The notes under the pieces were generated by a model. It was not told where the DNA came from. It ran no database searches and saw nothing but the letters and a program-made list of their open reading frames with translations. This document shows, piece by piece, positions 27,101-33,649 of a stretch of 64,000 nt of DNA; the first letter of the stretch is position 1; each line of letters begins with the position of its first letter. This stretch comes from Cristatella mucedo (lineage: Eukaryota; Bryozoa; Phylactolaemata; Cristatellidae): positions 13,645,001-13,709,000 of the forward strand of contig WPIO01000001.1 in NCBI GenBank assembly GCA_009760855.2, given 5' to 3'. The position numbers were made by a program, and so were the translations under genes.

Positions 27101-30100
27101 TTAATATTACTACTAAATCAGCTCGGCACATGCCTTTTATTAGTAAAAACAGTGGTTACAGGCTGACTATAGCCACTTTGGAAGGTCTATTTCAGGAAAC
27201 GTAAATTTTGGATTAGTCTCCAGGTGATGGTAATGGCCAGGCTTTTTGCTGCCACCAATGCTCTGGATACTGGGTCGAAAGCATCAGGCCCAGTGTCGTC
27301 TGTCCCAACGTGGCTTGCCGGATTTCAGCCGTGGAGAACCGTACAGAGAGCAAAGCAGGAGCAGTGATGGTGTTTTTTTATTGGCTCGGGCATTTTAAGC
27401 ATACAAAGAGGGTTCCGGGTTAGGAATGCCTCTGGAACAGACAACGAACGGCAGAGGGGTTACAAACACCAAGGTTGAAGAAAAATGACTCGGGTTATGA
27501 ACCCGATTCTAGGTTATGGACATGGCTCCGGGTCACGAACCCTATACCCTGTTCCGGGTTGCAAACCCAGTTCCGTGCAGGTTACAACCCGGTTCCACGT
27601 TACAAACAAGGGTTCCCAATTACTAACCGGTTCGGGTTATGAACCCATTCCGTATTACGAACCGAACCTAAATAGGCTTGTAATGTCCTTGTTTGGAGCT
27701 GATACAGTGACCCACGCAATCGCCTAATCCGAACCCGATCTAGAACGTTTGTGGAGCAATAACGACTGGCGGCTGAGTTTGAGGTGTTCTGCCTACATCA
27801 GTAGCTGACTTTTACAGAAAAACTCAGGCTCTGCAGAATGAGCTACAGCTGAAGCGGAAAACAAAAGTTGGTGGCCTCTATTCGTGGCCAGACAAGGTGG
27901 TCATAAAAAAATCGTGATTAGACGATGTCACAATAAACGCATAAGTACAAGCACCATATGCGTTTGTTTTAGGCTGCCAATAAATATGTTCACACGCTGC
28001 TCATAACTTCAGTATACCTGGCATCATAAAAGACCTTCTTTATTACCTGAACAAATTCACAGCCACAGCAGGTGAGGCCTTACTGCAGGATTTTTTCGGC
28101 TGTGTGTATGTGTACAGATACATGCACGTGTATTTATCAAAATGTATAAATAAACATAGATATCCTGTATGTATACAGATATACCCGCTGGCACACATTT
28201 TTGCAAGCCCTTAGAAGAAAAGAACATATCAAGCCAAAGCAATCGGCAAATCATGGCAGAGGTCACGAACTCCAAAGGAAAGTCAGTCTTCGAAAGAAGG
28301 ATACCTGGAGATATCCGTTGGGGTGAGCCCTAATGCTAATGCTACCTGAAGCCACTCAAATTCAACCCTTTACTAAAGCTCCTAGCTGCTACAACTCGCA
28401 TGCAATGCACTGGGCATCTGGTCACACCATCGCTCAGGGCTACACGCTAATTTTTTGTGATCTGCCTTGAAAATTTTACAGAGGCCGTACACACTATTGC
28501 GACCGCCGTGCATGTGCAATACCAGCCACGGCCCTTTGAAGATTGCATGAACTTCTGCTGAGCAACCGCCATGTGAGGCTCGGAGGCAACCGAGTCACCA
28601 CTGCCTTCTTTGATAGGTCCTCTGCCAGCCATCTTCACCATGGCACCCTGGCCTCAATTTTGCATTTACGTATGCAAGTTAGGCTAATACTCTGGTTAAA
28701 AAAAGGATGGTGATCACAGACCGTGGACAATTGGAAAACCTTAAAGCCAGCCTTGCTTTGACAGTCACTAGTTGCAACAGCAAGAGCTCGTGCATAATGA
28801 ATGAATGAATGAATCAAACAGAGAAGCAGCCGGTAAGATACTTGTTGAGCCTGTCTAAAGAAGAAAGGAATGGTTGTAAAAGCACGAGAGAGCTCACACA
28901 CAACTTTTCATAAACCCTAGACTGCTTCGGCTTTTGCATTGTTTTGGTACTTTCCATACTTTTTTTCTTTGCTGTCGGACATTTTTATGTATGAACTTAC
29001 TTCATTAGCTAACCCTGGATTCCTACTGCAGCTTCAGAGTTCACTCTTTAATGCAATTTGAACTCTTACACCGCTCCACTTGCCACAATCGACCTGGCAA
29101 AGAACTGGTAAGTCATGCAATTCAAAAGACAATGTACCCAGACACAACACTGGAGTCGGTGGGTCAGAACAGTGAATGCATTTAATTTTACTTGGCAAGC
29201 GCTCTTTCTTATAAAAGCCATGCTTTCCGGGACCACTCGACAAACAACTCCATCATCTTCATCTAAATGCTGGCCAAACGTTACCTAGATACAGCATGGT
29301 TGCCAGTGCAAAGCTGCAGAACATACCGCGTTCTTGGATAAGTGCACGACAACACTATTCTGGTACATAAATCCATATCGAGACGTGATTACCACAATGC
29401 TCGACAGGCTGGTGACTGACCTTCTTGCAGTCGGAGCAGATGCGGTTTCCAGTGACGACACCTCTGGCATCATCGCCACATAATACGCATTGCTTCATTC
29501 CATTGCCCTTGGCCTGTCGGCAGATGTGCTCATACTTTTCAACAAGGGCCCTGGGCAAAAGAAAACTGGCACCGGTGAATCCACACAATAAGATCTCAAC
29601 AGTAAAGAATCGAACACTAATTAGGTCCGAAACAGCTCTAGTCGTGCATTGCCTAAGACGATCAATTGGTAGGAAATGTAAGCCAGCTGGCTACCACGAT
29701 ATCGCAACACCAGCAACCGCCATGCCAGCAGATGCACCGGGAAGACTGAATATACCACAGCCAAGCCCTATTCACACAAGCCACATAATAAAGCCTTAAA
29801 GAATGCTTGAGTTTTCCCACGAAACTTGTTAGCATCGGTAGTCGAGTAAGCAAAGAATCACTCGTACAGTGCATGTTGCTATGTGGTCACATATTCGGTC
29901 AAATGAAAGTCAATAGGAAAGAGAGAGAGAGAGGATGGTGCAACCATAGCGGGCAAGTGGCATCAAGCACACAGCTGCCATGGTAACACACAAGGTAGAT
30001 AATACAGAAGGAATTGGACTGGGATTGTCAATACATATAACCGATGACAAAATCGCGGTTGGTAGCAGGACGGGGTTATAAAAGTATTGAATAGATTAGG

Positions 30101-30410
30101 TTTGCAGAAGCACTTGACCTTAGGCAACACGGTTTCCGTCTGACTCAACCTTTTCAACACATGAGATGATGGAAACAAATTGCACATATCATCACTCAGA
30201 TTTTCATGATTAAATAATCGATGGTGTCGGTAGAAATGAACTAGCTTGACATCACAACACTCATTGCTATAGCTATATTCTCTTTACCCTATCCTTTCCT
30301 GTTCTGCTTGCTCAAGTAGTTCGGCTTTCTGAACTACGAACTTGATCTTGTTCTGTTCTTCTTCGCTCAGGCTGAAATCTTTCTTAAACGTCGACCAGCC
30401 AACGCCGAGT
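82..30410 (-). CDS. RPH3A: Rabphilin-3A-like Rab effector (ten exons, partial)
   Basis: Rabphilin binds Rab3/Rab27 on secretory vesicles through an N-terminal helix plus zinc finger, and membranes or SNAREs through C2 domains. Ten exons (30288-30410, 29421-29550, 24980-25090, 24088-24394, 20436-20525, 14719-15246, 6869-6948, 2599-2655, 983-1092, 82-217) have GT and AG borders and matching phases, and together encode about 556 residues. In order they give the Rab-binding helix (LSEEEQNKIK, EQERIG), eight zinc cysteines, EQRELWKKSGAWFF, an acidic segment, a low-complexity linker, and C2A from PLGMISFTLLYD to the end of the 82-217 exon. EQRE-x-WK-x-SGAWFF followed by C2 domains points to rabphilin rather than Noc2, which lacks C2 domains, or RIM. 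The N-terminal exon was not identified and C2B lies off the left edge. The introns hold many LINE and SINE copies. The zinc finger and C2A both depart from the family (see exons). Seen: motifs and splice sites. Inferred: vesicle role in this animal. Confidence 0.9.
983..1092 (-). CDS. RPH3A: Rabphilin exon: C2A central strands
   Basis: The acceptor TGTGTTGCAG precedes TCG (phase 0) and the donor is CTGAG|GTAAAT (two bases left over). The 36 codons include SRKLKTRTRHKTVDPYWND and LVYYGLDFDEMCAKTL. These match the C2A segment of rabphilin (SNKLRTKT, NP-x-WNE, YHGIT, RKTLR). Confidence 0.9.
1370..1545 (-). repeat. SINE family B copy
   Basis: Diverged tRNA-derived SINE on the minus strand. Its 3' end reads, in plus orientation, CGGCTGATTTAACCACCTCA; the degraded tRNA-like head is near 1490-1545. 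It lies in a rabphilin intron. Confidence 0.6.
1600..1733 (+). repeat. SINE family A copy ending in (AC)n
   Basis: The tRNA-like head has a B-box-like GGGTTCTAGCCC and a 3' tail of the LINE-like type (CCTGGATAGAGAG...). A long (AC)n follows directly. Confidence 0.6.
1734..1830. repeat. (AC)n microsatellite with short (AT)n end
   Basis: About 86 bases of uninterrupted AC followed by ATATATAT. It directly follows the SINE tail and may have grown from it. In the sense of rabphilin it is (GT)n. Confidence 0.95.
2444..2511. repeat. (TG)n microsatellite downstream of a rabphilin exon
   Basis: An uninterrupted TG run, i.e. (CA)n in the rabphilin transcript. It begins about 88 bases past the donor of the 57-base exon at 2599-2655. 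Confidence 0.95.
2599..2655 (-). CDS. RPH3A: Rabphilin exon: short, altered C2A loop-1 exon
   Basis: The acceptor CGTCCTTGCAG precedes CAC and the donor is GGAAAG|GTGAGC; both borders are phase 0. The 19 codons read HLPATAAFVQLNLIPEHGK. The second half matches C2A strand 3 (YVKLHLLPG-x-SK) and runs directly into SRKLKTRT of the next exon. Where other rabphilins have a loop of the type MD-x-NG-x-x-DPYVK, this exon has only ATAAFVQ, about six residues shorter and without the two calcium-binding aspartates. The splice sites and strand 3 match are clear, so I take it as real. An alternative exon with a normal loop was searched for between 1200 and 6860 and not found. Confidence 0.8.
3060..3133. 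repeat. (TA)n/(TG)n microsatellite
   Basis: A short TATA stretch followed by about 60 bases of TG, then imperfect TG/CA-rich sequence to about 3240. It lies about 400 bases upstream of the acceptor of the 57-base rabphilin exon in transcript sense, as (CA)n. Confidence 0.95.
3342..5845. mobile_element. Foldback DNA transposon with 9-bp target duplication
   Basis: Element body 3351-5836. It is flanked by ATTTGTAAG (3342-3350) and ATTTATAAG (5837-5845), an 8/9 direct repeat that fits a 9-bp target duplication. The termini are inverted repeats starting (G/A)GGTTCGACGAATTAC. The arms are long (about 3351-3914 and 5265-5836) and share, in inverted order, TGCTAATATCGACC-type sequence, TCATTTGCATAAGTGAG, a GCGCACAGCTCCACAAAG block and a TTTTTTGATTGAATA block. 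No transposase is visible, so it is non-autonomous. A 9-bp duplication with long inverted ends suggests the Mutator/foldback group; that assignment is inference. It lies in the rabphilin intron between the exons at 2599 and 6869. Confidence 0.75.
3690..5265. repeat. Tandem ~178-bp satellite-like units inside the foldback element
   Basis: A motif of the form TGCAATCGACTGCAA-TGGCC-x-GGCCAATACAGCAATCCACTGCAATCC recurs near 3693, 3866, 4046, 4214, 4409, 4588, 4771, 4946 and 5128, about 168-195 bases apart. Linking sequence such as AGCTCTAAT-x-x-TGATTGCAC also recurs (4317, 4491). The units are strongly diverged from each other. The outermost ones form the inverted arms. Confidence 0.7.
6046..6180 (-). 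repeat. SINE family A copy
   Basis: In plus orientation it starts ATTCATTTGTATAGTGCTC, then AGAGAATTTAATCTCT (the shared tail hairpin), then the tRNA-like head ending near TTAACCGCTGGAGC. Intronic. Confidence 0.7.
6869..6948 (-). CDS. RPH3A: Rabphilin exon: C2A strands 1-2
   Basis: The acceptor TTGCTTGGCAG precedes CA (completing a codon begun with G) and the donor is GGCAAG|GTAAGT. The 26 full codons read PLGMISFTLLYD then VLHGKLEVHMLEGK. This matches the start of rabphilin C2A (LGTLEFSLLYD...L-x-CTIIRAKGL). Confidence 0.9.
7205..7730 (-). mobile_element. LINE 3' fragment (CR1/L2-like)
   Basis: The 3' tail at 7205-7270 carries the shared tail sequence and an (ATT)n-like end. The coding remnant on the minus strand contains HAFVTPRLDFCNS, AARLVCRE and HWLPIRQRISFKV, which match the more complete LINE at 45051-46504. 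5'-truncated. Confidence 0.85.
7731..8215 (+). other. Unassigned open stretch next to a LINE fragment
   Basis: Reading frames are open on both strands; the plus-strand frame spans 7711-8214 (167 codons, starting inside the LINE remnant). I recognise no domain, and the region is moderately GC-rich, which lengthens chance frames. It sits inside a rabphilin intron and is not needed for rabphilin phasing. It could be an unknown nested exon, a piece of an unknown element, or chance. Confidence 0.2.
8322..8490 (-). repeat. SINE family B copy
   Basis: Plus-orientation start CGGCTGATCCTACAGCCTCA, with B-box remnant CAGGACTCAAACCC near 8415. Diverged. Confidence 0.65.
9120..9240 (+). repeat. SINE family B copy, partial
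   Basis: Contains B-box-like GAGTTCGAGCCCTGC and the family core GATTGCCCACTGCAAGGGTG, then TTCTGCC. Confidence 0.6.
9385..9535 (+). repeat. SINE family B copy
   Basis: tRNA-like head with GGATTCAAGCCC, core TTGCCCACTGCAAGGGTGG, and 3' end GAGGCTGTTTAATCAGCTAA. Confidence 0.7.
9597..9646. repeat. (CATA)n microsatellite
   Basis: About twelve CATA units with one CATG interruption. Confidence 0.9.
9821..9860. repeat. 20-bp perfect tandem duplication
   Basis: The unit AATGAGAAAATACTATAGG plus one base occurs twice with no gap. Confidence 0.9.
9861..13004. other. Intron sequence without recognised gene
   Basis: Part of the rabphilin intron 6949-14718. I see no recognised exon. A short remnant at about 10740-10810 resembles the 3' part of the second LINE subfamily (compare 43740-43860). 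The plus-strand open frame at 11918-12514 has no recognisable domain. Confidence 0.4.
13005..13180 (+). repeat. SINE family B copy, well preserved
   Basis: The A-box-like TAGCCCAGAAGG and B-box-like GGGTTTGAGTCC are present, followed by core GTGGGCGATTCTTTATCGCC and 3' end TAAATGAGGCTGCTAAATC. This shows the family is tRNA-derived. Confidence 0.8.
13181..14718. other. Intron sequence without recognised gene
   Basis: Directly upstream in plus coordinates of the rabphilin linker exon. It contains several short open frames on both strands with no recognised domain. I see no clear repeat family beyond low-complexity stretches. Confidence 0.35.
14719..15246 (-). CDS. RPH3A: Rabphilin exon: Ala/Gly/Ser-rich linker
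   Basis: The acceptor TTTTTTGCTTGCAG precedes AT, and the donor is TCGG|GTAAAT. The phases fit both neighbours: G|AT gives Asp and G|CA gives Ala. The 175 full codons form a low-complexity linker with QLTAAAARLAEA, an Arg run (RQRRRR), LDELLTGGGGGG and ASGKNEAGQSLREL. The length and low complexity fit the disordered linker between finger and C2A in rabphilins, but the sequence itself is not conserved. The donor choice rests on phase; another GT a few codons earlier is possible. Confidence 0.7.
15602..15751. repeat. (TG)n / (TGTGTGTATG)n microsatellite
   Basis: A TG-rich array in which a 10-base unit TGTGTGTATG repeats about nine times, with a few TGCG variants. Confidence 0.9.
15760..16314. 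other. Intron sequence, nothing recognised
   Basis: AT-rich stretch between the TG array and a LINE tail. No gene or repeat family recognised. Confidence 0.35.
16315..16640 (-). mobile_element. LINE 3' fragment
   Basis: The (ATT)n-like end, a degraded tail hairpin (CCTAAAAGAACAGTGTCTC) and TTCCAGGCTTTGGGAACATA match the LINE at 45051-46504. It may extend to about 16720. Confidence 0.75.
17317..17345. repeat. Short tandem repeat (AAGTAACGT)n
   Basis: About three units of a 9-10 base motif. Confidence 0.7.
17833..17882. repeat. 25-bp perfect tandem duplication
   Basis: Two identical adjacent 25-base copies starting CCTCATTCGTCCAACAGG. The identity implies a recent duplication. Confidence 0.9.
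17905..18055 (+). repeat. SINE family B copy, well preserved
   Basis: Near-perfect tRNA B box GGGTTCGATTCC, core GGGCGATCCTTTATCGCC, 3' end AGGCTGTTTAATTAGCTA. Confidence 0.8.
18715..18970 (+). mobile_element. LINE 3' fragment
   Basis: The plus strand encodes FKSQLKTNLFR, the conserved C-terminal motif of these LINE proteins, followed by a diverged 3' tail. Confidence 0.65.
19247..19330 (-). mobile_element. LINE/SINE 3' tail fragment
   Basis: (ATT)n-like end and the AGAGAACCGAATCTCT hairpin core in plus orientation. Confidence 0.65.
19331..20435. other. Intron sequence, nothing recognised
   Basis: Adjoins the rabphilin exon at 20436-20525. I see no further exon, no known repeat and no RNA gene. 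Confidence 0.35.
20436..20525 (-). CDS. RPH3A: Rabphilin exon: acidic linker
   Basis: The acceptor TTCATTTCCAG precedes CT, giving G|CT = Ala with the exon at 24088-24394; the donor is CGAG|GTGCGG. The 29 full codons read DYSDDSPDGDCSSDDS then PAHVKYRTYQLGR. Phase agreement on both sides is the main support; the sequence itself is not conserved. Acidic Ser/Asp stretches are common in this part of rabphilin and suggest a disordered, possibly phosphorylated region. Confidence 0.65.
21180..21870 (+). mobile_element. LINE fragment (reverse transcriptase C-terminal part)
   Basis: The plus-strand frames contain TLKIGSPSISLV, CLDKSVTAKLVHA, SAPCLVCHQW and ITPHVSELHCLP, colinear with the LINE at 45051-46504 (LTLKIGSASISPV, LDKDTTSKLVHA). 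Old and diverged. Confidence 0.85.
21895..22030 (-). repeat. SINE family B copy
   Basis: Plus orientation GATCAAACAGCCTCATTTAT, then AGCAGAAGAGCC; the head is degraded near 22020. It interrupts the LINE tail region. Confidence 0.7.
22031..22140 (+). mobile_element. LINE 3' end with (ATTT)n
   Basis: GACAGATCTGTTCGGCTCAG resembles the LINE C-terminal codons; it ends in an ATTT/ATT run. Confidence 0.55.
22197..22370 (-). repeat. SINE family A copy, well preserved
   Basis: The tail AGAGAACTTAATCTTT and the antisense B box CTCGAGCCCACGACCTCGG are present. The head ends near TTCACCACTGGACCAAACC. Confidence 0.8.
22925..23527 (+). mobile_element. LINE 3' fragment with (ATT)n tail
   Basis: Colinear with 26325-27115 and 54775-55265, including CATTCTTTGGCTCCAGCTGA, a LKKKLKTYLF-type C-terminus, the hairpin region and the final (ATT)n at 23497-23527. 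Confidence 0.85.
23655..23735 (-). mobile_element. LINE 3' tail fragment
   Basis: (ATT)n-like end then CACCCTCAGAGAAGTTAATCT in plus orientation. Confidence 0.7.
24088..24394 (-). CDS. RPH3A: Rabphilin exon: SGAWFF motif and following linker
   Basis: The acceptor CTGTAG precedes CTG (phase 0) and the donor is GAGAG|GTAAGT (one base left over). The exon begins LWKKSGAWFFKSMPSYKMP. SGAWFF is the signature of the Rab3/Rab27 effector domain and contacts the Rab. The remaining about 83 residues are Ser/Pro/Ala-rich linker (SPTSPRQPWSRVR). Confidence 0.9.
24980..25090 (-). CDS. RPH3A: Rabphilin exon: second half of zinc finger with polyglutamine
   Basis: The acceptor ATTTGCTAG precedes GCT and the donor is CGAGAG|GTAGGC; both are phase 0. 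It encodes AVCSKCSAEV and VYLCKMCSEQRE, giving four zinc cysteines. Between the two pairs lies KKRQLQQQQQQQQ. The spacing is 22 residues against about 13 in mammalian rabphilin as I recall it, so the finger carries a polyglutamine-extended loop. The glutamines are mixed CAG and CAA codons. Confidence 0.92.
25091..25605. other. Intron sequence, nothing recognised
   Basis: Between rabphilin exons. No repeat family or exon recognised. Confidence 0.35.
25610..25765 (-). repeat. SINE family A copy
   Basis: Tail CCTAAGAGAACTGAATCTCT and antisense head GGACTCGAGCCCACGATC. It ends near GACTTTGGTAGTCCAACAC. Confidence 0.75.
26325..27115 (+). mobile_element. LINE 3' fragment
   Basis: Plus-strand frames carry KLVHAFVTSRLDLSNS-like and AARLVCRECSSCHITSLLTD; a KKKLKTYLF-type C-terminus and an (ATT)n-like end follow. 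It contains a small local duplication of GACCGTGTGCATGCCACC at 26930-26970. Confidence 0.9.
27412..27672. repeat. Degenerate minisatellite of palindromic CGGGTTATGAACCCG units
   Basis: About ten units of about 19-24 bases, each built around GGGTTAYRAACCC, which is nearly its own reverse complement. Clear units lie near 27414, 27457, 27490, 27530, 27555, 27585, 27605, 27625 and 27650. They are imperfect and differ in spacing. It lies in the rabphilin intron 25091-29420. Confidence 0.75.
27673..29420. other. Intron sequence without recognised gene
   Basis: Contains an (ATGA)n run near 28797-28815 and a minus-strand open stretch at 28447-28641 with no recognised domain. No exon is needed here by phase. 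Confidence 0.35.
29421..29550 (-). CDS. RPH3A: Rabphilin exon: Rab-binding helix end and first half of zinc finger
   Basis: The acceptor TCTTTTGCCCAG precedes G, completing a Gly codon (GG|G); the donor is AAGAAG|GTCAGT. It encodes ALVEKYEHICRQAKGNGMK, then CVLCGDD and ICSDCKK, i.e. four zinc cysteines (CxxC...CxxC). The helix and the CILCGE / VCEDCKK blocks of rabphilin match well. Confidence 0.93.
29551..30287. other. Intron sequence, nothing recognised
   Basis: Short intron between two rabphilin exons, with a small GAGA run near 29922-29934. Confidence 0.4.
30288..30410 (-). CDS. RPH3A: Rabphilin exon: N-terminal Rab-binding helix
   Basis: The acceptor TTTTGATTTTAG precedes A, which completes a codon begun upstream; the donor is ATAGG|GTAAAG. 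It encodes LGVGWSTFKKDFSLSEEEQ, then NKIKFVVQKAELLEQAEQER and I. In the family the same region reads LQAGWSV...LTDEEKEIINRV...EQERIG. The upstream coding exon carrying the start codon was not identified. Confidence 0.9.
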
Positions 30411-30799
30411 CTAAAATCAAAATTAGTCCACTTTTGAGAGAATGATCATTTACCAAGCAAAACAAGAACATGCAGGGTCTAGTTAGAACAGGGGTCAGTA
30501 TACTTTTCGGACTACTAGGTTATTTCAGGAGGTCAATAAGGCACACTAGGCCAGAAGTAGGAGTGGGCGTTGCAGTGTGGGCATGGCCACACGGACAAAC
30601 AAGCAGTTGCAACAGCCACTCACGGTAATTATAGAGGTAGACATTAATCATCCCTCCTCGGGTGAGATGCATCTGTCTCATACAAGCATCTGACGTCAGT
30701 TTTAAAAATAAACACGGGCCACAGCTTGAGCTGCAACCAACAGTAATGAAGAGGAACAAACCCAAGACAATTCAATTAGGTCAGATCCAACTTAAATAA

Positions 30800-30940
30800 C
30801 TAGGGGTCAGTAGGCCGGACGGGAGTAATAGCTTGCCCCGACCGAGGTCTGGCCGAGGTCGTGGGCTCGAGCCCCTATGCAAATGTGAAGCACCTCAATA
30901 AGGATTAAGTTCTCTTGGGGCGCTATACAAATGAGCTATT
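30800..30940 (+). repeat. SINE family A copy
   Basis: The B-box region GGTCGTGGGCTCGAGCCCC and tail GGATTAAGTTCTCTTGGGGC are clear. Confidence 0.8.
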
Positions 30941-31084
30941 TTTAGGTAGGTTGTATCTGGCCTACAGCCCAGAGTTTGCTTAACTCTGACTTGAATGATG
31001 TAGACGAATGATCTTTTCAGCCACTTCGGTGTGTGCAATAAGTCGTAAAGAATGGTTGGGCAAGACAGTGCCAGATGCGAAGGT

Positions 31085-32035
31085 TAATGGAAGGAACCAG
31101 AAAGTTAGAAGACCTCACCCTCTAGATTGGTTCATCTAGCATCACTACTTTGACGTGTGCCAGCCATTTAGATGTATTATTCCAAAACAACTTGCATTAT
31201 AATGAACACATTTCCACCAATATACGCTCTGCTAGAGAATGAGGACCATCTCTAAACCATGGCCTAATTGGATGGGGGTGCTATGGCCAAACTGGCTGAC
31301 GCTTCTGTGACATCGAATCTAGATTACTGCAATTCCGCTTATTTATGACTACCGGCCTGTACCCTTAATCATCTCAAACTGAGTAGCCCATCTGGTCTGT
31401 CATCAACGGCAAGGCAGCCACATCCCATCACTTCTGTTTGAGCTTCATATGTTTCCGATCAAGCATCGAATCAATTTTAAGATCCTCTGGCGTACAGGTC
31501 TCTTCAGTCGCTTGCACTACCCTACCAATCCGACCTCCTTTCTCTTCCGGTGTACTCCTGCACCACGTGCACCTCAGCATCGCGATCCCTTACACTTGAT
31601 GGTAATCTTTGGAAGATTGAGCCTCCGGCTCTTATTCGCCGAAAGTCTGGAACTTGCTTCTGCCTACGGTAAGTACCTGCAATGACTGTGCATCATTAAA
31701 GTCTCTGCTAAAGAGGCATTTGTTCCGGTTAGCTTTCCCTTCACCCCGCAGAACTTGTCGTTCTTTTGTTCCTTTGTGCTTTGCGTGTTCACCTGTGCAT
31801 TATTCAGTGCAAGTTACTACCAAGAGGTCCTATTAACCGCTGCCCATTAGTGTCTAAATGTTTGCTTTAGCATGCTGGTCTAAGCATAATACTTACTTGC
31901 TTTGGCATGCTTGATACTTCGCATTATCACCAACGCCTGGTTATTGATTCTCATGCAGCCAGTTTAAAGTGCCTGGATATAAATTTAGTTCTCCTAAGAC
32001 TCTCTATAAGCAGCCTGCTACTATCATAATAATAA
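31085..32035 (+). mobile_element. LINE 3' fragment
   Basis: Colinear with 21180-21870: a CTCACCCTCTAGATTGG start, a LKRHLFRLAFPSP-type C-terminus, then a 3' tail ending in ATAATAATAAAG. Confidence 0.8.
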
Positions 32036-33649
32036 AGAATCAAGATCAAAAAATAGTTCTCGCCAGCAATAGAGACTGATCATCAAACCTCGGTGAAACA
32101 GACAGATGCTCTTCCAATAAATCTACCGAGGCCGTGGCTTTAGCGCTTCTTTGCTGGAATTGCACCGGACTGCTTAGATGGCAGGGTGTGTGCTCAAGCA
32201 GCTATCAGCGCTACGAACAAGGCAGCCCCGTGCAATTATACGACATAGCAGCGAAATGCACCAGACTGCTTAATCTGCATAACTGGGGCAGCTTGCATAT
32301 GTGCGTTAATTAATTATGCATGGCCTAACCCACCGATCACTTCTTGCTTCGATCCGTTAGGAAATAGCACACTGTTTGGAGTTGCCACCACCCAGGCACT
32401 GGGTGTCGCTTAAGCATCGTTCGGGCTCATCTTTCTGATTTAATAATGTTAGCACAGCCAGCTGACTGCATGCTTTTACAGGGTGTATACGAAGCAGTAC
32501 ACTAAGCGTTTTTAACCTTAAACAGGCATCGAATGATTTTAGCTCTATAGGGGCAGGATGTGCCAGCCTGTTGGATGCCATAAAAGGTTGAGTGTTCGAG
32601 TGCATGCTCATGCGTTTCGCACGCATGAGCATGCACACATGAACAAGTGGGAACCAGCAGCAATAGAAAAATGCATGCCGTCCAAGTTGTAGTATAAAAG
32701 GCTTCGACAAGAACGAACGGTTGTTTTGAAGAGAGTGGGGGTTTTTGCAGCGCCGAGAGGGAATGCTACCTGGCAATGACAAAAAAATTGTCAGACAGAG
32801 GTGATGTGCCTGAAGAGCATGGATGGATCAGCCCCACTTTTTGCAGTGTTCCACGTTAAAGCAGCTGCACGTCAGTGTGCTCGGCCTAAATACAGACGAT
32901 GGGAGATTTCTATTTGCACATTGCTAGTTGTACTCGGCCCACGTAAAGGTACATATCAATCACAAGTTCAGCATGCACTGAAGAGCTAGTTGCTCCGTCT
33001 GTGCATGATGACGAGGGCGATGGGGCAACAATCGCTATAAAGAGAGCGATTCTATCCAACAGCAAATTAAATTCTAAGGAATTCAAAATTGTATTTTTCT
33101 TTAATTGTGGCACGGTCATTGGCCATTCGGCACGACTACGACTACTAGCATCGTGAGAATGTTGTTCTTTGCCCTGTCTGTAAGTTCGTGGCAAGCGACA
33201 GAAGAACGCCAGGGCTGTAGTGGCTCGGCAGGCAGAGGACGACAGGTCGCAGAAGGTCGGCTGTCCCCCTCAGCCACGCCAGTGAGGGTAACAGCCAGTG
33301 CAACAACTCGATGCATCTGCACGTAAGAGTGTTTTAAGATAAGTATTATCCTGCGGAGTTGGAGAAAGTGAGCAGCAGACGAATCGATTGAGAATCCTTA
33401 CCATAAATCCACGGCGGTGCCTAGAAAAGAAAAATGATTGTCACCCGCAGAGAGAGAGAGAGAGAGAGAGAGAGACCCTGAGCAAACGACCCCTCCTTTG
33501 AGTAAAATCGCTTTCCGCCAACGAGCTGAGCCTCGCTTGCAGCTTGCACAATAGCCGCGGATGCTGCCGATCCTCTTAGGCTTAAGCATATTGAAATTAA
33601 ATTACTTCAAAAATGATTGAGATCTGCCGTTTTACTAGCTGCCTCCTAA
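32036..33649. other. Non-coding stretch, nothing recognised
   Basis: Between a LINE tail and the CpG-rich region; it contains (AG)n at 33451-33474. Short open frames have no recognised domain. Confidence 0.35.

Noticed and set aside
28447-28641. Minus-strand 64-codon open frame in a rabphilin intron
   Set aside because: No domain; the phases of the flanking rabphilin exons join without it.
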